From NCBI GenBank assembly GCA_002354335.1, contig DELI01000023.1, positions 1 through 64,000 on the forward strand: 64,000 nucleotides of DNA, given 5' to 3'. Below the pieces are notes generated by a model. It was not told the DNA's origin. It was given only the letters and a program-made list of their open reading frames with translations, and ran no database searches. Both the position numbers and the translations under genes were made by a program. Origin of the DNA: Sphingobacterium sp. UBA2700 (GTDB lineage: Bacteria; Bacteroidota; Bacteroidia; Sphingobacteriales; Sphingobacteriaceae). This document shows positions 9,231 through 18,931 of the stretch, one piece after another (the first letter of the stretch is position 1; each line of letters starts with the position of its first letter).

Positions 9231-10370
9231 ATGACGAAACACTACTTCCCCTTACACTTACGGATCATCAATTTGGATGAAAAGCACGTTGGCGAAAAAC
9301 TATACCTGACAGGAACCTTCAATAATTGGTCGGAGGAGCAGGTCTTGATTGGCACAATACCCGAGAAAGGCGGATCTATAAGCTACACCTTGGAGGAAGT
9401 CAAAGCAGGCGAGCATGAGCTCAAGTTATCGCGAGGAAGTTTTAAAACGCTTTTTGCGGATGCAAACGGGCAGCTTGCTCCCGCTGTATGGCTCAACCAC
9501 TCGAAGGAGTCTGAATTGGAAATGACGATTGAGGGATGGCGTGATGACTATCCAGCGAGCACAGCGAGCGAGCAGGTCCATATATTGGATGAACATTTCT
9601 ATTTTCCGAACTTAGATGTGCACAGAAAGGTGTTGATTTACTTGCCGAAAGGTTATAAACAATCGGATAAGCGCTATCCGGTTATTTATATGCATGACGG
9701 TCAGCATCTTTTTGATGAAGCCACTTCCGTCGGCCGTTCCGGTCCTGTGGAGTGGAAGGTAGACGACACGATTGATGCGTCGGCGCATGACGCAATCGTC
9801 GTCGCTATTTATCATGCGGCAAACTATGATCTTCGGGCAGAAGAATATATGCTTTCGGCAACGGATGAAATCAAAAATCCGAAGGGTCAATTGTATTTAG
9901 ACGACATCGTACATGAGCTGAAACCCTATATTGATGCGCATTATCGCACGCTCAACGATCGCAAGCATACAGCGATGCTAGGCAGCTCCATTGGAGGACT
10001 CATCAGCATCTATGCAGGCATACTATATCCGGAAGTGTTTGGGACGATCGGGTCTTTTTCCCCTTCCATCTGGATGGATGAAGAACCGCTGTATCTCAAA
10101 ACCTTGCAACAATTGCTTAAGCGTGCCGAGGAGTATAAAAGCCAAACTTTCTATTTCTATGTAGGTGGCAAGGAAAAGCGCTTTGATAGAAACACGAAAG
10201 AAAACGACATGAAGAAAGAGCTGGAGAAATATGTGGAGTTTCTGACCAAGAATTATCAAGGAACGATTTTCATGGATATCAACGAACATGGTAAACATGG
10301 AGCAGCCCATTGGCAATTGGCCTTCCCTGCTTTCTTCGACTATTGGAGCCTACAGATGAATAGCAAATAA
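9231..10370 (+). CDS. Fes-like esterase (putative esterase family)
   Basis: A 379-residue alpha/beta hydrolase of the esterase D / enterochelin esterase family. Residues about 1-100 form an E-set/CBM48-like lid (LYLTGTFNNWSEE). The hydrolase core follows, with VIYMHDGQHLFDE (oxyanion region) and the nucleophile elbow GSSIGG; a His near the C-terminus (HGAAHW) fits the catalytic triad. There is no signal peptide, so it is probably cytoplasmic. Its neighbour, 43 bp downstream, encodes a siderophore-interacting reductase. That context suggests hydrolysis of an imported ferric-siderophore ester, as Fes does in E. coli; this is inferred, not shown by the protein alone. Confidence 0.75.
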   Translation: MTKHYFPLHLRIINLDEKHVGEKLYLTGTFNNWSEEQVLIGTIPEKGGSISYTLEEVKAGEHELKLSRGSFKTLFADANGQLAPAVWLNHSKESELEMTIEGWRDDYPASTASEQVHILDEHFYFPNLDVHRKVLIYLPKGYKQSDKRYPVIYMHDGQHLFDEATSVGRSGPVEWKVDDTIDASAHDAIVVAIYHAANYDLRAEEYMLSATDEIKNPKGQLYLDDIVHELKPYIDAHYRTLNDRKHTAMLGSSIGGLISIYAGILYPEVFGTIGSFSPSIWMDEEPLYLKTLQQLLKRAEEYKSQTFYFYVGGKEKRFDRNTKENDMKKELEKYVEFLTKNYQGTIFMDINEHGKHGAAHWQLAFPAFFDYWSLQMNSK

Positions 10371-10413
10371 GTGAAAATAATATTTAACATGATAACAAAT
10401 CCCGATCCTTTCT

Positions 10414-11230
10414 ATGATGCAGCAGCCCAAAATTTCCCGTTATGTTTTCCGTGTCAGTCGTAAAGAAAAACTGACCCCCCATTATATTCGCATCAAGCTT
10501 CAAGCGGATGAGGACATAGACTTTGATAAATGTACATTAGGAGCGAATAACAAGATTTTCATTCCGCCAGCAGGCGTTTCGGATGTTCATTTCCCCGAGT
10601 TTGATCAGGCGAAAGGCGACTGGGTTCACCCTTCAGAGGAGTTGAAACTAATAGTCCGCACTTATACCCATCGCGCAATCGATCCGGTAACAAAAGAAAT
10701 AACAATTGATTTTGTAAATCATGGGGATAATGGGCCAGCATCGGCTTGGGCCGCTAAGGCGAAGGTCGGACAGCAATTGGGCGTAGCCATGAAAAATAAG
10801 ACCGACGATACATTATCAGGAGTCCGACTGGTATTTTCTGATTGGCGATGCGACCGCCATTCCTGTCCTATGCTGCATCCTCGAGAGCCTGCCTCCGACC
10901 GCTAAAGGCTCTTGTTTAATTGAGGTGGCTACGGAAAAGGATATTCATCCCGAGGTTCAGCATCCGGGTTTTGACATTCAATGGCTTTTGAATCCACATC
11001 CGGAGCTTGGCAGCGTACTGTCCGAGCTCGCAAAAGAAGTAGCCGTCCCGATCAATGGTAGCAGCTTCGCTTATGTCGCCTGCGAATATAATACGGTAAA
11101 AATCCTGCGTCAATACTTCCGTGAAGAACTGAACTGGACAAACAAACAGTTCTATGCATTCTCCTATTGGAAAGCCGGAGATGCTGAGGATCAATCGGCT
11201 ACGGAAAGACGAAGGGAGAAAGCGGATTAA
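10414..11230 (+). pseudogene. Siderophore-interacting protein (SIP/ViuB-like), frameshifted
   Basis: Two frames together encode one SIP-family FAD/NAD(P)H ferric-siderophore reductase. The first (10414-10905) supplies the FAD-binding half: RKEKLTPHYIRIKL, VRTYTHRAID (family RxYTxR motif) and HGDNGPASAW. From about 10820 the matching sequence moves to the next frame: DWYFLIGDATAIPVL, then the C-terminal NAD-binding part ending at 11230 (FAYVACEYNTVK, FYAFSYWKAG). In the first frame the product runs out of frame to a stop at 10905. Either a single-base indel inactivated the gene or the base call is wrong. It follows the Fes-like esterase and precedes the AraC regulator. Confidence 0.8.
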
Positions 11231-11268
11231 CGAATTAGGGATTGAATTAAAGATTAGTAACAAGCTTA

Positions 11269-11307
11269 TTATTTATTTAGATTAATTATAAATAACTGTT
11301 ATCTTTG
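11269..11307 (+). promoter_or_regulatory. Promoter region of the AraC regulator gene
   Basis: TATCTTTG at 11300-11307 matches the Bacteroidota -7 consensus TAnnTTTG. Upstream, TTATTTAT (11269-11276) and ATAAATAA (11288-11295) form an 8-bp inverted repeat that could be an iron-responsive operator. The -33 element is not obvious. A start at 11317 would leave only a few bases of leader, so either the mRNA is nearly leaderless or this box is not used. Confidence 0.35.
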
Positions 11308-11316
11308 CTAGGCAAA

Positions 11317-12288
11317 ATGATAATTAGGGCGAAGATAAAGGAACATAATGAGTGGTTGTTTTGGGAGGAACTCTCTGAAGAAACAACTGCACCCAATGCT
11401 TTATCTGAAAAAAACATCAGCATCAGCAAATACCCTATTAACATCAGCTCTTATCAAATCTTAAGTCGGGGCATATTTATTATTCAGGCAGAAATGTTCT
11501 TTAGTGAAGCCGCGAGCATACAAGCTGAAATTGATAGCGAGGCGATTGTCAGTCAGTTTATTATCAGCATGAACCAGCATAATAAACCGACTTTCAGCAA
11601 ACATAATATCCGCTATTTACCGACCCTGAATGAAGAGCATAATGTTCCGGAGAAGCAGAAATGCTTATACATTCTCTTGGTCATGACGCCTAGCTTCTAC
11701 CATAACTTGGTGACGATCTACAACCCGCTTCATGAACAGTTCAAGCAGCGCATGGGGCAAAGAAACGCTGTTTCCATATTTGATCAGGATTTACCGGCGA
11801 CCATGGAGATGCTACACACCATTGAAGAGCTTGCAAAAACAAAGGAAAAAAACGAGTTAAAGCAGATTTTTACCAATGCAAAGGTCTTGGAACTGATTAT
11901 GTATCAGTTTGAACAATTCGGATTGGCGGCAGCGAAAGATACCGAAGAGATTAGAACGGAGGATATCTTGAAGCTTGAAGAGGCGAAGCGAATTTTGACA
12001 CAACAGTTTGTTGATCCGCCGACACATCGTCAACTCTCCAAGATTGTCCTCCTAAATGAGTTTAAACTGCGCAATGGTTTCAAGCGCTATTTCGGAACAA
12101 CCATCTATAATTTTATCACCCGTCTTCGGATGGAAGAGGCAAAACGCCTCATCCTCGACGAGGAAAAGAATATGTATGAGATCGCGACACTCGTAGGCTT
12201 TAAGCATCAGGCAAGCTTTACACATGCCTTCAAAAAATATTACGGAATCTTACCGAGCGATATCTTTCGATCAAATAACAGCGGCTAG
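11317..12288 (+). CDS. AraC-family transcriptional regulator
   Basis: About 323 residues. The C-terminal 100 residues hold the double HTH of AraC/XylS proteins: a first helix pair around HRQLSKIVLLNEFKLRNGFK and the conserved second helix MYEIATLVGFKHQASFTHAFK-type signature, ending FKKYYGILPSD. The N-terminal 200 residues resemble iron-regulated PchR-like regulators only in layout. The ATG at 11317 is chosen over a TTG at 11305. It lies between siderophore genes and the heme importer, so control of iron or heme uptake is likely (inferred). Its last 18 bp overlap the 3' end of the convergent ABC ATPase gene. Confidence 0.82.
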   Translation: MIIRAKIKEHNEWLFWEELSEETTAPNALSEKNISISKYPINISSYQILSRGIFIIQAEMFFSEAASIQAEIDSEAIVSQFIISMNQHNKPTFSKHNIRYLPTLNEEHNVPEKQKCLYILLVMTPSFYHNLVTIYNPLHEQFKQRMGQRNAVSIFDQDLPATMEMLHTIEELAKTKEKNELKQIFTNAKVLELIMYQFEQFGLAAAKDTEEIRTEDILKLEEAKRILTQQFVDPPTHRQLSKIVLLNEFKLRNGFKRYFGTTIYNFITRLRMEEAKRLILDEEKNMYEIATLVGFKHQASFTHAFKKYYGILPSDIFRSNNSG

Positions 12289-13086
12289 CATCACAGAATT
12301 GAATTCTTGCAGGTCATATTCGATCGGTATGGCTTGAATCTCGGTGCATAGATTTTTAGGATTGATCTGCACCAGACTGTCTATTCCGAAGATGGTATAG
12401 ATGTGCTGCTGTTTGAATACTTCATTCGGACTGCCATACCACCATACCCTTCCTCCTTTCATCATGATTACGCGATCGCTATACTGTGCAACCATATTCA
12501 GGTCGTGCAATACCGCCATCACGGTGAATCCGACTTTGCAGAATGCTTTGGCAATAGCCAAAGTTTGGTGTTGATACTGAATATCCATACTCGAAATTGG
12601 TTCGTCGAGGAGCAAAATACCCTCTTCCGCGTCCCACAGCTGCGCAAGAATGCGCGCCAGATGTACGCGCTGTTGCTCACCGCCAGATAACTCTCGGATA
12701 GAACGATCGCGAATATGCATCAGATTACAGATCTGAATACACTCTTCCAGGATTACTTTTTCATTCGCACAAGCTTGCTTCTGATATCTGCCCATGGCGA
12801 CAACTTCTTCCACAGTGAAGGGAATGTCCATGACGTTGCTCTGATGCAGGTAGGCGCGGAACATCGCCATCTCTTTCATCGTCATATCTGCTACATCCTT
12901 GTTTCGCAAAACAACCTGTCCGCTATTGCTCTTCAGTTCTCCAGCAATCAGTTTCAATAAGGTACTTTTTCCAGCACCATTGGCACCGATAATACTGACA
13001 AACTCGCCCTTGTCGATAAAGATATTCAGGTCTTTGATAATCGTGCGATTCTTAACAGCATAGTTCAGTCCTTGGATATGTATCAT
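12271..13086 (-). CDS. hmuV: Heme ABC importer ATPase, HmuV-like
   Basis: A 271-residue ATPase that would power the HmuU permease. Walker A is GANGAGKST (about 34-42), the signature is LSGGEQQR (133-140), Walker B ILLLDEP (157-163), and the H-loop lies in VLHDLN. The length and the FecCD-type partner gene fit heme or siderophore importers. The gene lies downstream of the permease in a T-U-V order. Heme specificity comes from the neighbouring HmuY-like and heme oxygenase genes. Its 3' end overlaps the AraC gene by 18 bp in a tail-to-tail arrangement. Confidence 0.88.
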   Translation of the reverse strand: MIHIQGLNYAVKNRTIIKDLNIFIDKGEFVSIIGANGAGKSTLLKLIAGELKSNSGQVVLRNKDVADMTMKEMAMFRAYLHQSNVMDIPFTVEEVVAMGRYQKQACANEKVILEECIQICNLMHIRDRSIRELSGGEQQRVHLARILAQLWDAEEGILLLDEPISSMDIQYQHQTLAIAKAFCKVGFTVMAVLHDLNMVAQYSDRVIMMKGGRVWWYGSPNEVFKQQHIYTIFGIDSLVQINPKNLCTEIQAIPIEYDLQEFNSVMLAAVI

Positions 13087-13119
13087 AAGCTATAACTTTC
13101 TTTTTTCTCTTAATAAAAT

Positions 13120-14124
13120 TCATAAAAATACCGGTGCCCCAATTAATGCCGTAATCACTCCTATAGGCAGTTCCAGTGGCTGAATGATGGTTCTTGCAAT
13201 CAGGTCGGCGAGGTTCAATACGATCGCTCCGCCGAGCAATGAGGTTGGCAATAAAAATCGGTTATCGACTGATCCGATCAATCGAAGGGTATGCGGTACG
13301 AGCAAGCCAACGAAGGCGATGATTCCGCCAAACGCAACGGAGACCCCAACGGCAAGGGTAGAACAAATGATGATCAATACCTTGAGTCTCTTGGTATTTA
13401 AACCCATCATTTCGGCCTGCGACTCGCCCAAGGCAAATAAGTTGAGCGCCTTGCCAAAAAATAGCAAAGGAATAACGGATACAACAGCAAAGATCAGCAG
13501 GATATTGACAGACTCCCCAGTCGCGCCAGCCATACTTCCTAAGGACCAGAATGTAATGTTCCTTAGCTGTTGTTCGCTAGCCATATAGCTCATCAAGCCT
13601 GTTGCTGCCCCTGCCAATGCATTGATCGCAATACCGGCAAGAATCATCGTCGCAATGTTCGATTTACCTCCTACGATGGAAATGCGATAAACAAGGACCA
13701 CAGCGAGGGAAGCACCGATAAAGGCTGAAATTGATATTAAATATAGGTTTAGGGAATTACCGATTAACGCGATTAAACTGGCTTCAAAGACGATGGTCAA
13801 TGCCGCGAAAAAGGAAGCTCCGGAGGATATACCGACCAACCCCGGCTCGGCCAGGGGATTGCGGAAAATACCCTGAATGGCAGTTCCTGTAATCCCCAAT
13901 ATCGCGCCTATCAGCGTGCAGAAGAGAATTCGCGGAATACGAATCTCCATTAAGATATTCTTTAATAATTCGTCATCTTCACTGAAACTTCCGCCCCCTA
14001 CGCTCTTCCACAATAACAGGATCACCTCTTTGAAAGGTATTTGCATGGCACCTGCTCCGAGCGAGAAGATGATAATGCAGAAGAGCAGAGCGGACAGCGA
14101 AAGGTATATAAATTTATATTTCAT
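13120..14124 (-). CDS. hmuU: Heme ABC importer permease, HmuU/FecCD family, possible early stop
   Basis: A 334-residue FecCD-type membrane protein with about ten hydrophobic segments and family motifs (IRIPRILFC, GIFRNPLAEPGLVGISSGA, PHTLRLIGSVDNR, GVITALIGAP). The start at 14124 leaves one base after the hmuT stop; the frame stays open to 14154. Odd end: family members finish GAP-F-F-L-W-x-LLR, but here GAPVFL is followed by TGA, then ILLREKRKL in the same frame to a second stop (TAG at 13090-13092) three bases before hmuV. A TGG to TGA change would explain this and removes about ten residues. Whether the shortened permease works is unknown. Confidence 0.85.
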   Translation of the reverse strand: MKYKFIYLSLSALLFCIIIFSLGAGAMQIPFKEVILLLWKSVGGGSFSEDDELLKNILMEIRIPRILFCTLIGAILGITGTAIQGIFRNPLAEPGLVGISSGASFFAALTIVFEASLIALIGNSLNLYLISISAFIGASLAVVLVYRISIVGGKSNIATMILAGIAINALAGAATGLMSYMASEQQLRNITFWSLGSMAGATGESVNILLIFAVVSVIPLLFFGKALNLFALGESQAEMMGLNTKRLKVLIIICSTLAVGVSVAFGGIIAFVGLLVPHTLRLIGSVDNRFLLPTSLLGGAIVLNLADLIARTIIQPLELPIGVITALIGAPVFL

Positions 14125-14125
14125 G

Positions 14126-14968
14126 CTATAGCACAAGGTCTTGTAGTTTGGCAATAGCTTCTGGCAATCGAAGGCTGTAATTATTCAATAATGTGGCGTC
14201 CATCGCGACGATTTTCTGATTCTTGCCGGCATTGGTTAACTTCACACCCGGCATCTTCAGAATCCCCTCACTGCCCCCCAGGCTTGAAATCCCAAAACTG
14301 AACAAGAGGATAACATCTGGATTGGCAGCGACTAATGCCTCTGTATTATATGTTTTGAACCCTGTAAAGCCTTTCATGGCGTTTTGGAATCCGGCTTCTT
14401 TAATCACCGCATCGATGGACGTACTTTGTCCAGCAACGCTCATGTGGCCTGCCCCACGGGCATAGATGAATAGGATTTTTTGGGAAGAGTGCTTCGTTTT
14501 CTTCGCTAAATTGGAAAGATCTTGGCTCAATTTACTGGCTAAAGCTGTACCCTTCTGTTCCTGATCAACAGCTTTTGCAATGGTTTTGATAAAGCTTTGC
14601 AGTCCGCCGGTCGAGAACTCCTGCGTCATCAATACGAAAGGAATCTTCAACTTCTGCAGCTGCACTTGGATATCGGCCGATAACTCGCCCTTTAATGCCA
14701 AAACTAAGTCTGGTCGGAAGGAACTAAGAGCCTCAATAGTAACGCTTCTATTCTTGCTGACTTTCGGCAATTGGGAAATGTAGGCGGGATAGTCGCTCGT
14801 CAGATCGACCGCGATTATTTGCTTGCCAACACCAAGTCCATCCAACACTTCGGTGATAGCACCACTAAGTGAAATGATACGTTTTGGGGCGTTTGCTAAA
14901 CTTGAAAAACTGAGAGACACAAAGGTCAACAAGAGGAAAAGGGTTCGTAATAATGGATAAGTTTTCAT
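14126..14968 (-). CDS. hmuT: Heme ABC importer periplasmic binding protein, HmuT-like
   Basis: A 280-residue class III (helical backbone) substrate-binding protein. The start at 14968 gives a signal peptide (MKTYPLLRTLFLLLTFVSLS, cleaved after SSLA or nearby); the frame stays open 12 codons upstream. PeriBP_2 features include RIISLSGAITEVL, VGKQIIAVD and FRPDLVLALKGE, and a late KTYNTEALVAANPDVILLF. No lipobox is seen, so it is soluble periplasmic. It is the first gene of hmuTUV, divergent from the heme receptor gene. It would hand heme from the outer-membrane receptor to HmuUV. Confidence 0.85.
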   Translation of the reverse strand: MKTYPLLRTLFLLLTFVSLSFSSLANAPKRIISLSGAITEVLDGLGVGKQIIAVDLTSDYPAYISQLPKVSKNRSVTIEALSSFRPDLVLALKGELSADIQVQLQKLKIPFVLMTQEFSTGGLQSFIKTIAKAVDQEQKGTALASKLSQDLSNLAKKTKHSSQKILFIYARGAGHMSVAGQSTSIDAVIKEAGFQNAMKGFTGFKTYNTEALVAANPDVILLFSFGISSLGGSEGILKMPGVKLTNAGKNQKIVAMDATLLNNYSLRLPEAIAKLQDLVL

Positions 14969-15286
14969 GTTATGTTGTACTAATATTGAGCACAAATAGA
15001 ACACTTATTTATAATGTTTCCAAATAATCAGATTGCGCAAAATATACAAAATCAACAATGTGATGGACTCGAGTCTATTTTTATAACATACTATCAATCA
15101 TTGTTTTACTATTCTTTCAATAAAATTATCATTCGCCATAAAAATCTGAATGGAACAAAAAAACGTACAACTTGAACAAATCTAACTACGTATTGAATAA
15201 AGATATTGTCGGGAATATTGGTGAATATTGCATCATTATTTAGAAACAATATAAATAGTTTGCGACTAGAATTTAAATACACTTTT

Positions 15287-17635
15287 ATGCTTTTGGCAGT
15301 ACTTTTACAACATGCGACCATTCCAGTTTTTGCACAACAAAAAGCAAAGATAAATGGCTATGTAGTCGACAGTTTGGGACTGCCTATTGCGAATGCTTCC
15401 CTACAATTTCAACCCGATCAAATTCAAGCACAAACAAATAGGAAAGGATATTTCGAAACCCGCCCTCAATACGTTGGAGTTTATAAATATTACATCTCGG
15501 CTATCGGCTATCAAACCGATACGGGGACTATTACCCTCGACAATAAGAAGCAAGATTTCCAGTTCCGCCTATCGAAAGCGGATCAGCAAATTGAAGAGGT
15601 ATCCGTCATCGGAACTGTGATGAGAAGACCAACCCTCATCGATCCTCGAAATGCCGCAATGCCAGTCACCATCATCGATCGTCGAACGCTTGAATTGCTC
15701 GGTAGCCGACGCTTGGATGAAGTCCTCCGCGAGCAAACCGGTATGGCCATTGTCAATAATACTGCTGGCGGCAGCCGATCGGTTGGTGTTCAGATGCAGG
15801 GCTTGTCGAGCCAATACATCATGATTCTTATCGACGGACAACCATTGCTAGGTAGGCAGTCTGGCAATATGGATTTATCAAGAATACAGGTTTCCAATAT
15901 CGAACGTATAGAAATCATTAAAGGCGCGTCCTCCTGTCTCTATGGCAATGACGCCCTTGGTGGTGCCATCAATATCATAACTCGCTTCGGAAATACACAG
16001 CCGCAAATGCATGTGCAAGCCAGCTATGGCAGCTATAACATGACGGATATTACCGCCGAAGCGGAAAGCAACTTCAACCAAAACAAAGGCTATGTATTAC
16101 TGTCAACCAATTACTACCGAACGGATGGATTCAACAATAATAGACGATATATGGAGGCAGGAACTACGATTCCTCCATACACTAATTTCGCTCTGCAAGG
16201 GAAAGTACGAAATCAACTAAATGAAGCTAAAGACTTCCTGAGTCTGAGCTTACGTGTCAACACGCGAAGTTCGGAGATGATGCGAAAGTATGCCAGCGAT
16301 TATGAGATTTCCGACCAGCAAAGTGAGATCGATATGAACGCGTCATTGACTTACGACAAGCGTTGGAATACGCAGTGGAAAAGCATGACAAACTATTATT
16401 TTTCACACTATCGATCGGATATTGATGTTCGTGCGAAGCAAGGATTAGCGACTCTAGCGAGCGATGAATTTCAACAGGCTGTACACAAGATAGAGCATCA
16501 AGCAGCCTATCATCGCGAAGGATTTAACCTAACGCTTGGCGCTATGGCACAGCTTGAGCAAATGAACCTGGATGCAGGTTTCGACAATCGCCATCAACTG
16601 ACTGCCTCTGCCTATGGACAAGGGAATTATCATCTTGGAAAATATACGCTTCTCACTGCAGGATTACGCTTTGACCATACGGTAAATTATGGTTCGCAAC
16701 TGAGCCCTAGCTTGGGTGCTACCCTAACTTTAAGCGAAGGCTTAAAATGGAAAGTAGGGATAGCATCCGGATTCAAAGCTCCCGACTTCCGAACGAGATA
16801 TCAGGTCTTTTATAATCCTTCCGCAAACTATTATGTACTTGGTAATGAGGTTTTACTTGAAACCCTAGATCATATGGATAAGGCAGGTGAACTGTCCGAA
16901 ATAAGAAGCGCTGTGCTGAAGCAGTTGGATCAACCCCTGGACGCTGAAAAAAACATGTCATTGAACAGTGGATTCAGCTACTCGCCTTTCCAAAATAGCC
17001 ATATCGAGTTAAATGTGTTCTATCATAAGCTCCGCAATCAGATGAATAGCATTCAGGTCGCTACGGGACAGCGTAACATGGCGGTATATTCCTTTCAAAA
17101 TCTTCCTAGCGCTGTCAACAAGGGGATCGAAGCAAATATACGGATGCAATTGTTTGAAGACTTGAATGTATCTGCCGGATACCAATACCTGATCGCAAAA
17201 GACCTCTCGGTAAAAGATAGCATACGGGCAGGCGTATGGCCCTATAGTCAAAATATCCATGACCCGAAAACTGGGAACTCTTACACCGCAACGGTTGCTG
17301 ACTACTGGGGATTGGAGAACCGCTCAAGGCATCAGTTTAATGTTGGTTTAATCTATCAATACAAGCCTTGGAATATCACGATCAATGCGCGTGCTATATT
17401 TCGCGGAAAGTATCCCTTCATGGACATGAATGGTAACCGCTTTATCGATCGTTATGACAGTTTCGTCGACGATCATGTGATCTACTATGTCGGGATAGAA
17501 AAGAAGTTCAACGCATTCCCCCTATCCATTCGCCTAAACATGGATAATGTTACGAACTATATCAATTACATGATTCCAGGACAAATGGGAAGACTTAGCA
17601 CTGTGGGTCTATCCTATCGGATAATCAAAAAATAA
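15287..17635 (+). CDS. hmuR: TonB-dependent heme receptor, HmuR-like
   Basis: An outer-membrane receptor of about 782 residues. After a signal peptide ending PVFA-QQ comes a carboxypeptidase-regulatory-like domain (INGYVVDSLGLPIANASL), then the plug (IEEVSVIGTV, LDEVLREQTGMAIV, SQYIMILIDGQPLLG, IERIEIIKGASSCLYGNDALGGAINII) and a 22-strand-type barrel ending in an aromatic-rich strand (VGLSYRIIKK). The ATG at 15287 is chosen because upstream in-frame starts are TTG or GTG only; a TTG start at 15206 would lengthen the leader. It is the first gene of an operon with HmuY-like, heme oxygenase and lipoprotein genes, which is the main basis for the heme assignment. Confidence 0.85.
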   Translation: MLLAVLLQHATIPVFAQQKAKINGYVVDSLGLPIANASLQFQPDQIQAQTNRKGYFETRPQYVGVYKYYISAIGYQTDTGTITLDNKKQDFQFRLSKADQQIEEVSVIGTVMRRPTLIDPRNAAMPVTIIDRRTLELLGSRRLDEVLREQTGMAIVNNTAGGSRSVGVQMQGLSSQYIMILIDGQPLLGRQSGNMDLSRIQVSNIERIEIIKGASSCLYGNDALGGAINIITRFGNTQPQMHVQASYGSYNMTDITAEAESNFNQNKGYVLLSTNYYRTDGFNNNRRYMEAGTTIPPYTNFALQGKVRNQLNEAKDFLSLSLRVNTRSSEMMRKYASDYEISDQQSEIDMNASLTYDKRWNTQWKSMTNYYFSHYRSDIDVRAKQGLATLASDEFQQAVHKIEHQAAYHREGFNLTLGAMAQLEQMNLDAGFDNRHQLTASAYGQGNYHLGKYTLLTAGLRFDHTVNYGSQLSPSLGATLTLSEGLKWKVGIASGFKAPDFRTRYQVFYNPSANYYVLGNEVLLETLDHMDKAGELSEIRSAVLKQLDQPLDAEKNMSLNSGFSYSPFQNSHIELNVFYHKLRNQMNSIQVATGQRNMAVYSFQNLPSAVNKGIEANIRMQLFEDLNVSAGYQYLIAKDLSVKDSIRAGVWPYSQNIHDPKTGNSYTATVADYWGLENRSRHQFNVGLIYQYKPWNITINARAIFRGKYPFMDMNGNRFIDRYDSFVDDHVIYYVGIEKKFNAFPLSIRLNMDNVTNYINYMIPGQMGRLSTVGLSYRIIKK

Positions 17636-17640
17636 TAACA

Positions 17641-18345
17641 ATGAACTATAAAAAACAACATACTATAGTCCTAATGCTATCGCTCTTAACATTGACAGCA
17701 TGTAGTAAATCGAATGAAGGGCCATCACTCCCCTTAGAAGATGGGGTGAGCATCGTAGTTGAAAATCTTGCTGGAGACGTAGATGCTTCGGTAGGCGTTA
17801 CTGGTCCAGGAAAAGAGAAGCGCGACTTCCATACCTTCCTGTTCCGCTTTTCCGATAAAAAGCAAACCTGGCTAAAGACCGCGCAGGACTCCGCTAATCA
17901 CTTTAAGAAAACCGATTGGGACTTAGCTTTCAGCAACTATTACAACAGCAGTATCTACATCAACAACGGCGAACAGTCAGGTGTCCCTTTTACGGGAAAT
18001 GGCTCAAAGCATAAGATGATATTGCTGAAGCAGGACTACCAGAAGGTCACCACTGCGCCTAGCGACGCGGAATTCGATAGTAGCACACTTTACAACATCG
18101 GGATGATAATTGATGAAGGCTCTGCCGGTTGGTATAACTACAATATGACATCCCACCTGGTGCAGGTCGCACCGAACAGGACCTATGTACTAAGACTCTC
18201 TAACGGCAAGTATGCGAAGCTACAGCTTATCAATGTCTACAAAAACAATCCGCCTGTGGTTACAGACCTGAACTGGCAAGCGCCATACTATACCTTTCGA
18301 TATTTCGTACAGGAAGACGGCAGTAAAAATCTAAGAACACAATAA
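17641..18345 (+). CDS. hmuY: HmuY-like heme-binding lipoprotein
   Basis: A 234-residue lipoprotein: the signal peptide ends in the lipobox LLTLTAC followed by SKS, which favours transport to the outer membrane. The body carries the HmuY-domain pattern, including FLFRFSDKKQTWLKTAQDSA, TDWDLAFSNYYNS, and a late TYVLRLSNGKYAKLQLINVY. HmuY proteins capture heme at the cell surface and pass it to HmuR. It begins 5 bases after the receptor stop, so the two are translated from one mRNA. Confidence 0.82.
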   Translation: MNYKKQHTIVLMLSLLTLTACSKSNEGPSLPLEDGVSIVVENLAGDVDASVGVTGPGKEKRDFHTFLFRFSDKKQTWLKTAQDSANHFKKTDWDLAFSNYYNSSIYINNGEQSGVPFTGNGSKHKMILLKQDYQKVTTAPSDAEFDSSTLYNIGMIIDEGSAGWYNYNMTSHLVQVAPNRTYVLRLSNGKYAKLQLINVYKNNPPVVTDLNWQAPYYTFRYFVQEDGSKNLRTQ

Positions 18346-18364
18346 ATTTTTAAATACAATAATT

Positions 18365-18925
18365 ATGTTAAGCGAAAGAATCAAAGCAGCAACGAAAAAC
18401 GGTCACCAAAACTTAGAGAAACAAGTGGTTTACCGTTTAAAGGCAATCGAGAATAATTCAGACTACGCAGATTTATTAAAGTTTTTCTTTTCATACTTTG
18501 AAACATTAGAACAGCAGATTGCTAACAATATTCCAGCGTCATTGGAATCATACTTCAGCGTTCGTAGAAGTGCGAAAGATATCGCGAAAGATATCGCAGT
18601 CTTAGGTGCAGATTTGGTTGACCTTCCACAGGCCTTTCTTCCGGTGATTGAAAACAAAAACCAAGCTATTGGCGCCTTGTATGTATTGGAAGGCTCAATC
18701 ATGGGTGGTCCATACATCGTCAAGATGCTTCAAAAGCAAGGGATAGAAACCGGATTTAACTTCTTCCAAGGCTATGGCGAGGAGTCTGCCGAGAAATGGG
18801 CTGAATTCACAAAGATCATCAACGCGGAAGTTGCCGAAGAAAAAGATATTGAAGAAGCAATTAACAGTGCTCACAACACTTTCGAACAATTCTCTAATAC
18901 ATTCACAAATACCATAAATGCATAA
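18365..18925 (+). CDS. Heme oxygenase (biliverdin-producing family)
   Basis: A 186-residue all-helical protein of the bacterial heme oxygenase/BphO family, which opens heme to biliverdin, CO and ferrous iron in the cytoplasm. The proximal heme ligand is probably His14 (KNGHQNLEK). The distal helix region reads GALYVLEGSIMGGPYI, matching the Gly-rich distal pocket of the family. It sits between two lipoprotein genes in the heme-uptake operon (19 bp after hmuY, 6 bp before the next gene). Imported heme can thus be used as an iron source directly. Confidence 0.85.
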   Translation: MLSERIKAATKNGHQNLEKQVVYRLKAIENNSDYADLLKFFFSYFETLEQQIANNIPASLESYFSVRRSAKDIAKDIAVLGADLVDLPQAFLPVIENKNQAIGALYVLEGSIMGGPYIVKMLQKQGIETGFNFFQGYGEESAEKWAEFTKIINAEVAEEKDIEEAINSAHNTFEQFSNTFTNTINA

Positions 18926-18931
18926 AAAATC

